From the NCBI GenBank assembly GCA_036478235.1, contig JAZGDZ010000016.1, positions 1-10,815 of the forward strand: a stretch of DNA of 10,815 nt, in the 5' to 3' direction. This DNA is from JACZWZ01 sp036478235 (GTDB taxonomy: Bacteria; Actinomycetota; Acidimicrobiia; Spongiisociales; UBA11373). How positions within the stretch are numbered: the stretch's first letter is position 1; every line of letters starts with the position of its first letter. Under the pieces are notes generated by a model that saw only the letters and a program-made list of their open reading frames with translations, ran no database searches and was not told the origin of the DNA. The position numbers and the translations under genes were made by a program. Shown here in pieces: positions 5,531 to 10,815 of this stretch.

Positions 5531-6816
5531 CCGAGCGAGCCGAGGGAGGGCTCCTCATCGTCGCCGCCCTCCTCACCGGTGCCGGGACGGCCGTTGTGAC
5601 CATCACCAACGGCGAAGGCGTCACGATCGACGCCTATGTGGCCGGCGCGGCATTCCTGGCCGCCTTCGGCGGCATCTTCTTTGCAATCCGTACTTGGGCC
5701 CCCAAGGCGACCCACTTCCTGCTTCCGCCGGTCGCGCTGATCGCTGCTATCGGCTCGATCGAGGTCTTCCGGATCGATCGGGATCTCGGCCGTTTGCAGC
5801 GCTACTGGCTCCTCGTGGCCGCCGCTATAGCCATGGTCGTCCTCCGCCTGCTTCACGGCCGGGGCGTGGAGATCCTGCGTCGCTTCAGGTACATCTTCCT
5901 TGCGGCCGCAATCGGGCTCCTGTTGCTCCCTCTCCTGCCGTCCGGGCTCCCTCTCGGTGGCGCCGCCGTCAACGGGTCGCGACTTTGGGTGCGGCTCGAC
6001 CTGGGCGAGCGGGCCCTCTCTTTCCAGCCGGGAGAGGCGGCGAAGGTGCTCCTCGTCGTCTTCTTTGCCTCGTACCTCGCAGAGCGAAGGAGGGGTCTCG
6101 CCGAGATGCCCCGATCCCTGGGGCCTATCGGCCTCCCCGAGCCACGCCAGTTGCTCCCACTCCTGCTGGCCTTCGGGGCCTCATTCGCGGTGCTCATCTA
6201 CCAGCGCGACCTCGGAGCGTCGATTCTGCTGTTCGGAATGTTCGCCGTACTGCTCTACGCGGCCACCGACCGCCCCGCCTACCTCGTCGCCGGTGGAATG
6301 CTCGTCGCCGGGGGCGCCGCCGCCGCCCGCAACATCTTCTCTCACGTCCAGACCCGGGTGGAGGCCTGGCTGCGCCCCTTCGACGACTTCACCGGCACCG
6401 GGTTCCAGGTCGCCCAGGGCGTGTTCGCCCTGAGCGATGCCGGCCTGCTTGGAACCGGTCTCGGCGCCGGCGCTCCCTATCTGATCCCGGCGGCGGCGAC
6501 CGACTACATATTCGTGTCCGTCGTCGAGGAGACAGGACTCGCCGGAGGGTTCGCGATGCTCGCCGCCTTCGGGCTGCTGTTGGCGGTGGGCTTCGGCATC
6601 GCCCTCAGAGCGGGTGACGCCTTCCGTTCGCTGCTGGCGCTCGGACTCACCGTGACCCTGGCGTTGCAGACCGTGCTGATCCTCGGCGGGGTACTGCGGC
6701 TCCTTCCGCTCACCGGGATCACGCTCCCGTTCGCCTCCTACGGTGGATCGTCCCTGCTGGCCAACCTCACGATCATCGTGATCCTCGCCCGTATCTCCCA
6801 CGAGGAGCGATCATGA
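5527..6816 (+). CDS. rodA: SEDS-family peptidoglycan glycosyltransferase RodA/FtsW-like
   Basis: A multi-pass inner-membrane enzyme (429 aa) that polymerises lipid II into glycan strands and works with a class B PBP. About ten hydrophobic segments are visible. SEDS signatures: NGSRLWVRLDLG (149-160), FQPGEAAKVLLV (166-177), QRDLGASILLF (226-236), RVEAWLRPF (277-285), GTGFQVAQG (290-298) and ATDYIFVSVVEE (324-335), where D326 matches the essential aspartate of RodA. ITLPFASYGGSSLLAN (398-413) closes the domain. The usual AHTDF is AATDY here, keeping the Asp. The start is GTG (5527) inside a GTGA overlap with the phosphatase stop. Pairing with pbpA supports RodA (elongation) over FtsW, although sequence alone does not settle it. 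Confidence 0.92.
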   Translation: MTERAEGGLLIVAALLTGAGTAVVTITNGEGVTIDAYVAGAAFLAAFGGIFFAIRTWAPKATHFLLPPVALIAAIGSIEVFRIDRDLGRLQRYWLLVAAAIAMVVLRLLHGRGVEILRRFRYIFLAAAIGLLLLPLLPSGLPLGGAAVNGSRLWVRLDLGERALSFQPGEAAKVLLVVFFASYLAERRRGLAEMPRSLGPIGLPEPRQLLPLLLAFGASFAVLIYQRDLGASILLFGMFAVLLYAATDRPAYLVAGGMLVAGGAAAARNIFSHVQTRVEAWLRPFDDFTGTGFQVAQGVFALSDAGLLGTGLGAGAPYLIPAAATDYIFVSVVEETGLAGGFAMLAAFGLLLAVGFGIALRAGDAFRSLLALGLTVTLALQTVLILGGVLRLLPLTGITLPFASYGGSSLLANLTIIVILARISHEERS

Positions 6817-8207
6817 ACCCGGCGATGCGGCGAATCGCTGCTGTGTCACTCGGAGCCATGGGTTTCCTGGCCGTCTGGCTCACCTTCCAGCAGGTGACGG
6901 CAGGATCCACGTATTCCGACGACCCGCGCAACGTGCGGGCGCTGGGTGACACCGACGACGACCGACGCGGCATCATCACGACCGCCGAGGGCATCGTCGT
7001 TGCCGAGGACGTCGAGGGCATCCGGTCATATCCCGAAGGCACGACCTACTTCCATCTCGTCGGCTACGCCGCCGCCGACTTCTCGACGGCACTGGAGTCG
7101 ACGCGGGCGGGCGACCTCAGATCGCTCGACGACGGCTCGATCACATCGTGGCTGATCACCCTGTTCGGAGGGAGCGTCGAGCCGCCCGAGGTGCGCCTCA
7201 CCGTCGTGGACCGCATCCAGCAGGTCGCGGCCCGGGAATTGGAGGGCCTCACCGGAGCGATCGTGGCCGTCGAGCCGGCCACCGGAGCCGTTCTGGCGTA
7301 CGCCTCATCGCCGGCTGCCGACCCGAACGACCTCGTCTCCGGGGAAATCACCCTGGAGGAGCATCTCAAGGACCGTGCCGCACTCGATCGCGTCGCCTTC
7401 CGGCTCCTTCCATCCGGGTCGGCCTTCAAGGTTCTGGTCGCCGCAGCCGCTCTCGAATCCGGGATGACCCCCGAAACGGAACTGGAGGACTCCGCCGAGT
7501 ACCTCGCACCCGGCGCCGGTCAACCCATCGTCAACGTGTCGGGCGGGAGGTGCAGCGGCGGAAACGAAATCTCGCTGAGTGATGCCCTGGCGGTGTCGTG
7601 CAACACCGTGTTCGCCTCCATCGCGGTCGAGTTGGGGGGCGCGGTGATCAACGAGATCGCAGAGCGTGCCGGATTCAACCGGGTGCTTCCCTTCGAGTTG
7701 GGGGCGGCCGTCTCATCCATCCCGTCTGCCGGGGATCTCTCCGCCGATGAGGGGGCCCTGGCCCAGACGGGTCTCGGTGAGCGGGACCTGCGGGTCACTC
7801 CCCTTCAGATGGCGGTGATCGCCGCCGGAATCGGCAACGGCGGCATGATGATGCAGCCATACGTCGTGGATTCCGTGCTCACCCGCGACGGGAGCAAGTT
7901 GAGCGGAACCTCGGCGAAACAGCTCGGGCGAGTGATGGACGGCGCCACGGCCGCCGATCTCACGGCGATGATGGCTGCGGTCGTCTCCGGCGGGACCGGC
8001 CGCGCCACAGCCCGCGCCGACGTCACCGTGGCGGGGAAGACGGGCACCGCCGAGGGGTCGGGCGGACCCCACGCCTGGTTCATCGCTTTCGCCCCGGCAG
8101 AGCAGCCGACGATTGCCATCGTCGTGATGATCGAGGGCGGTGGCTCCGGGGGCTCGATCGCGGCTCCGATCGCGGCCCGAGTCCTCGATGCCTGGTTCCA
8201 GCGCTGA
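6813..8207 (+). CDS. pbpA: Class B penicillin-binding protein PbpA
   Basis: A 464-aa D,D-transpeptidase that cross-links peptidoglycan outside the membrane, partner of the adjacent RodA. Residues 9-30 form the signal anchor. An N-terminal dimer/pedestal region contains DPRNVRAL (37-44), RRGIITTAEG (51-60) and RSYPEGTTYFHLVGY (71-85), all typical of mycobacterial PbpA. The transpeptidase domain has all three active-site motifs: S203-A-F-K206, S262-C-N264 and K409-T-G411. Length is close to the family norm (about 490 aa). The ATG overlaps the rodA stop (ATGA) and has a good GAGGAG ribosome-binding site (6802-6807). It is the last gene of the block; no kinase gene follows. Confidence 0.95.
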   Translation: MNPAMRRIAAVSLGAMGFLAVWLTFQQVTAGSTYSDDPRNVRALGDTDDDRRGIITTAEGIVVAEDVEGIRSYPEGTTYFHLVGYAAADFSTALESTRAGDLRSLDDGSITSWLITLFGGSVEPPEVRLTVVDRIQQVAARELEGLTGAIVAVEPATGAVLAYASSPAADPNDLVSGEITLEEHLKDRAALDRVAFRLLPSGSAFKVLVAAAALESGMTPETELEDSAEYLAPGAGQPIVNVSGGRCSGGNEISLSDALAVSCNTVFASIAVELGGAVINEIAERAGFNRVLPFELGAAVSSIPSAGDLSADEGALAQTGLGERDLRVTPLQMAVIAAGIGNGGMMMQPYVVDSVLTRDGSKLSGTSAKQLGRVMDGATAADLTAMMAAVVSGGTGRATARADVTVAGKTGTAEGSGGPHAWFIAFAPAEQPTIAIVVMIEGGGSGGSIAAPIAARVLDAWFQR

Positions 8208-8305
8208 GTCGGGGTATCGCGGAGTAGGTTCCGAAAGACCCCCTCGGGCCGTGCGATTTTGGGGAGGAGAGGAACATCAAGGGCCAAAGCCCGGTTTGGG
8301 CAACC
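8208..8305 (+). promoter_or_regulatory. Intergenic leader of the dikinase gene: displaced Shine-Dalgarno and hairpin
   Basis: The 98-nt gap holds a strong purine tract GGGGAGGAGAGGAAC (8261-8275) that would be an excellent ribosome-binding site, but it ends about 30 nt before the ATG at 8306. Between them is a perfect 5-bp hairpin, CCAAA (8284-8288) / TTTGG (8295-8299). A TAGGTT hexamer (8225-8230) could be a -10 box, without a convincing -35. A weak CCGA/TCGG pair (8231-8247) is not enough to call a terminator for the preceding operon. Confidence 0.4.
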
Positions 8306-10815
8306 ATGGACTTTGTTCGACATCTCGATGGATCGGGGGCGCGAATCGCCGAGGTGGGCGGCAAGGCCGCAGGCCTCGATCGGCTCGTTTCTCATGGGTT
8401 CCCGGTGCCATCGGCGATCGCGATAACCGTCGCCGGATATCGAGCCTTCGTCGAACACGCCGGGCTGCACGACGCGCTCTTGCTGCTCGCCGAATCTGAC
8501 CTCCCCACAGCCGACATGATCGAGAGCGAGAGCGAACGTGTCGACGCGATGTTCCTCACGGCTCAACTCGAGCCGGCTATCGAGAGCGAAATCCTGGTGG
8601 CCGTCAGACAGCTTCTTGCCAAGGGTCCCATCGCCGTACGGTCATCAGCCACGGCCGAGGATCTCGTTTCCGCATCGTTTGCCGGCCAATATCGAACGAT
8701 CCTGGAAGTGGAGGACGAGGAGTCCGCTCTCGAGTCCATCCGCCTCTGTTGGTCGTCGTTGTGGGGCCCGTCGGTACGCGCCTATCGAAGACGAGAGCAG
8801 ATTCCCGAGGACGATCTGGCCATGGCCGTGGCGCTCCAGGTCATGGTCCCGGCGCGCCATGCCGGGGTGGTTTTTACGCGAGATCCACTCGGTGATCCGG
8901 AGGCGGCACGGGTCGAAATGGTCGAGGGTCTTGGCGAGGCATTGGTATCGGGTCAGGTGACCCCGGACGACTATCGCGTGGACCGGGAGACGCTCTCCGT
9001 TCGTGGAGCTCACTCCGGGGAATCTCCGGGGTTCATGGAGGACCTCATGCGGCTCTCATTGCGAGTCGAACGGCGCTTTGGTGCTCCGCAGGACATCGAG
9101 TGGGCTCACGACGGAAGCCGGCTTCTCGTACTCCAGACCCGACCCATCACTATCCAGGGAGTTCGAAGAATTGACGACGACGGTTTCGACACACCCCCAG
9201 AGCCGGACCATACGTATACCCCATACGGTCTGGCGGAAATGCTGCCGGGGGTCCTGCCGCCCCTGCTGTGGAGCATCAATGCCCCCATGCTCGACAATGC
9301 GTTTCGGACACTGTTTGCAGATCTCGAGATCCCGACGCCGAGTGTCGACGGCAGCTATCTGGCCGTCGGACGGTTTCGAGGACGCGCCGCCCTCAACCTC
9401 ACGGTGCTCAAGGAGGCGGCCGCTTCGATGCCGGGTGGGTCGGCCGCCGAAGTGGAGCGGCAATATCTCGGCCGAGTGGTCACCGAGGGCATCGCCGACG
9501 GGCCCGCGCAAAAGGCCGGTCTCCGCCAGGCGATCGCAGGCCTCAAGGCGCTCCGGATACGCAAACGGGTCGAAGACGAGGTCGCTCTCTTTGCCGACGC
9601 GGTGGAGTTTGTCCTGGCAATCGGCGTCGATCTCGCTCGGCTGCCCGTCCAGCGACTTCTCGCTTATCGGGCACGCATTAGGAGTCTCGCTTGGCGGGGG
9701 TACGAAGCAGAGGTGGCGGCTTCGGCGGGGGCTGCGGCGGCATATCGCGGGCTGGAGATGGCCCTGGAGCGTTGGGCAGGCAAAGAAGAAGCCGCACTCT
9801 GGGCCCAGAAGTTGACCGCCGGCCCCAGCCCCGACCAGCAAGCAGGAACCAACTGCGCCGGTGAACTGTGGGAGCTCTACGTCGCAGATGTCCAGAACCA
9901 GCCACCGTGCGACGTTCTGCTCGAGGGTCCGGTCGAGACGACCGAGGAGCGGCTCGAGTCCCTCGGAGAAGATGGAATCCGCTTCGTCGATGCCGTCCAT
10001 CGCACGATGCGCCACTTCGGGAGCATGGCCCTGTACGGGGACGTGGCCTGGGATGAGGATCCGACGATGGTCTGGCAGTGCATCGCATCCATGGGCCGCT
10101 GTGACGTCGAGGGGCACGACATCGACCCCGGGCCCCGCCTCGCGGCCACCCGGCTGAGCCGCGAGGAGGCCTTCGGCCACCTGGTCTCGCAGCTCAAGAG
10201 CTCATGGAAGTGGCGGCTCACCCGCATCGTGACCGGGCAGATCGTCGACATGCGACGGCGGATGCTGCGCAAGCTGGCGGGTGACGCCACCGAGTTTCTC
10301 AGCCTGCGGGAACGGGCCAAGAGCGCTCTACTGATCCTCGGAGGCGAAGAACGCCGGCTGATCACCGAGGCGGGGCGCCGGCTCGTATCGTCCGGGCTCA
10401 TCGCATCGGCCGACGACGTTCTCATGGTGTCCGACCAGGAGTTGGGTGACATGCTCCTCGGCGACGAGCCCATCTCCCCAGAAGAGATTCGCCGCCGCCG
10501 TGAGGCCTTCGAACAGGCCGTCCAGGGAGACCCTCTGCCGCAGACGTTTCAAGGCCATCCCGGCACCCACGAGTACACCCCGATAGAAGGCGACCGGCTG
10601 GAGGGATGGGCGGCAAGCCCCGGTGTGGCGCGGGGACGGGTGCGGGTCCTGTCGAACCTGGCCGAGGGCGCCAAGCTCGAGCCGGGCGACGTACTGGTGG
10701 CCCGAAGCACCGATCCCAGCTGGACGCCGTTGTTTCTCATCGCGGGAGCGATCGTCCTCGAGGAAGGTGGACCCCTGTCCCACGCCGCCATCGTCGCCAG
10801 GGAGTTCGGGCTTCC
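8306..10815 (+). CDS. PEP-synthase/rifampin phosphotransferase-like dikinase (partial, 3' end beyond window)
   Basis: An open frame of 836 codons runs to the window edge without a stop. The family moves phosphate from ATP to an acceptor through a swivelling phosphohistidine domain. The N-terminal ATP-grasp domain (about 1-285) shows GGKAAGL (18-24), AVRSSATAEDL (110-120), SASFAGQY (122-129), GVVFTRDP (187-194), PQDIEWA (261-267) and LQTRPIT (276-282). A divergent middle (about 285-755) contains GLAEMLPGVLPPLLWS. The His domain begins at GWAASPGVARG and carries GGPLSHAAIVAREFG with catalytic His826. Having His near residue 826, after a long middle domain, matches rifampin phosphotransferase; PpsA has it mid-protein before a PEP barrel. 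The substrate is unknown: pyruvate, a rifamycin-like compound or another acceptor. The ATG at 8306 gives a normal N-terminus; an ATC at 8276 behind the strong ribosome-binding site is an alternative. Confidence 0.85.
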   Translation, partial: MDFVRHLDGSGARIAEVGGKAAGLDRLVSHGFPVPSAIAITVAGYRAFVEHAGLHDALLLLAESDLPTADMIESESERVDAMFLTAQLEPAIESEILVAVRQLLAKGPIAVRSSATAEDLVSASFAGQYRTILEVEDEESALESIRLCWSSLWGPSVRAYRRREQIPEDDLAMAVALQVMVPARHAGVVFTRDPLGDPEAARVEMVEGLGEALVSGQVTPDDYRVDRETLSVRGAHSGESPGFMEDLMRLSLRVERRFGAPQDIEWAHDGSRLLVLQTRPITIQGVRRIDDDGFDTPPEPDHTYTPYGLAEMLPGVLPPLLWSINAPMLDNAFRTLFADLEIPTPSVDGSYLAVGRFRGRAALNLTVLKEAAASMPGGSAAEVERQYLGRVVTEGIADGPAQKAGLRQAIAGLKALRIRKRVEDEVALFADAVEFVLAIGVDLARLPVQRLLAYRARIRSLAWRGYEAEVAASAGAAAAYRGLEMALERWAGKEEAALWAQKLTAGPSPDQQAGTNCAGELWELYVADVQNQPPCDVLLEGPVETTEERLESLGEDGIRFVDAVHRTMRHFGSMALYGDVAWDEDPTMVWQCIASMGRCDVEGHDIDPGPRLAATRLSREEAFGHLVSQLKSSWKWRLTRIVTGQIVDMRRRMLRKLAGDATEFLSLRERAKSALLILGGEERRLITEAGRRLVSSGLIASADDVLMVSDQELGDMLLGDEPISPEEIRRRREAFEQAVQGDPLPQTFQGHPGTHEYTPIEGDRLEGWAASPGVARGRVRVLSNLAEGAKLEPGDVLVARSTDPSWTPLFLIAGAIVLEEGGPLSHAAIVAREFGL

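Noticed and set aside
8231..8265. Intrinsic terminator after pbpA
   Set aside because: The possible CCGA/TCGG stem is only 4 bp and the T-run is four bases and not adjacent to it.
8208..8305. Riboswitch ahead of the dikinase gene
   Set aside because: Only one 5-bp hairpin is evident; I could not match any conserved riboswitch core, and the gap is short.
8645..9815. Plus-strand open frames (8538-8960, 9003-9815) in other frames
   Set aside because: They overlap the dikinase frame and are rich in Arg/Ser without domain motifs; the real frame is the one starting at 8306.
9056..10180. A 374-codon minus-strand open frame
   Set aside because: It is antisense to the dikinase gene, whose frame is open for 836 codons with recognisable motifs.

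Overview
The window looks like chromosomal DNA of a high-GC actinobacterium. The main reason is the block fhaA-fhaB-pstP-rodA-pbpA, a cell-wall growth and phospho-signalling cluster typical of Actinobacteria. Supporting signs are GTG starts, 1-4 nt gene overlaps and TANNNT -10 boxes placed so that transcripts would begin at the start codon. An Acidimicrobiia-like lineage is my guess; nothing here proves a class.

Left part, minus strand (1-3707). Read in the direction of transcription, this runs: tRNA-Leu(CAG); a membrane-anchored protein with a CARDB-like C-terminal domain; a DUF4446 protein; a repeat array; seryl-tRNA synthetase (serS); a short MenG/UbiE-type methyltransferase; and a second repeat array. 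The CARDB-like gene begins 3 nt after the tRNA 3' end. It overlaps the DUF4446 gene by 1 nt, and serS overlaps the methyltransferase gene by 4 nt, so these form two coupled pairs. The two arrays are built from a 7-nt unit (consensus GGNGACT) arranged as inverted half-arrays. They are mirror-image copies of one asymmetric element that bracket the serS-methyltransferase pair.

Middle part, plus strand (3708-8207). A 61-bp divergent promoter region with two palindromes separates the tRNA from fhaA. Five tightly overlapping genes follow: two FHA phosphothreonine readers, a PP2C phosphatase, the SEDS glycan polymerase RodA and the class B PBP transpeptidase PbpA. RodA and PbpA would build peptidoglycan, while the FHA proteins and phosphatase would tie this to Ser/Thr phosphorylation. 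The PknA/PknB kinases that follow pbpA in mycobacteria are absent at this position.

Right part, plus strand (8208-10815). A 98-nt gap leads to a large gene cut by the window edge. It encodes an ATP-grasp plus phosphohistidine-domain dikinase whose domain order resembles rifampin phosphotransferase more than canonical PEP synthase. Its translation start is ambiguous. No insertion sequence, phage gene, CRISPR array or rRNA was seen. The strongest unexplained signal is the pair of inverted heptad arrays. No unmistakable new multi-gene system was found.
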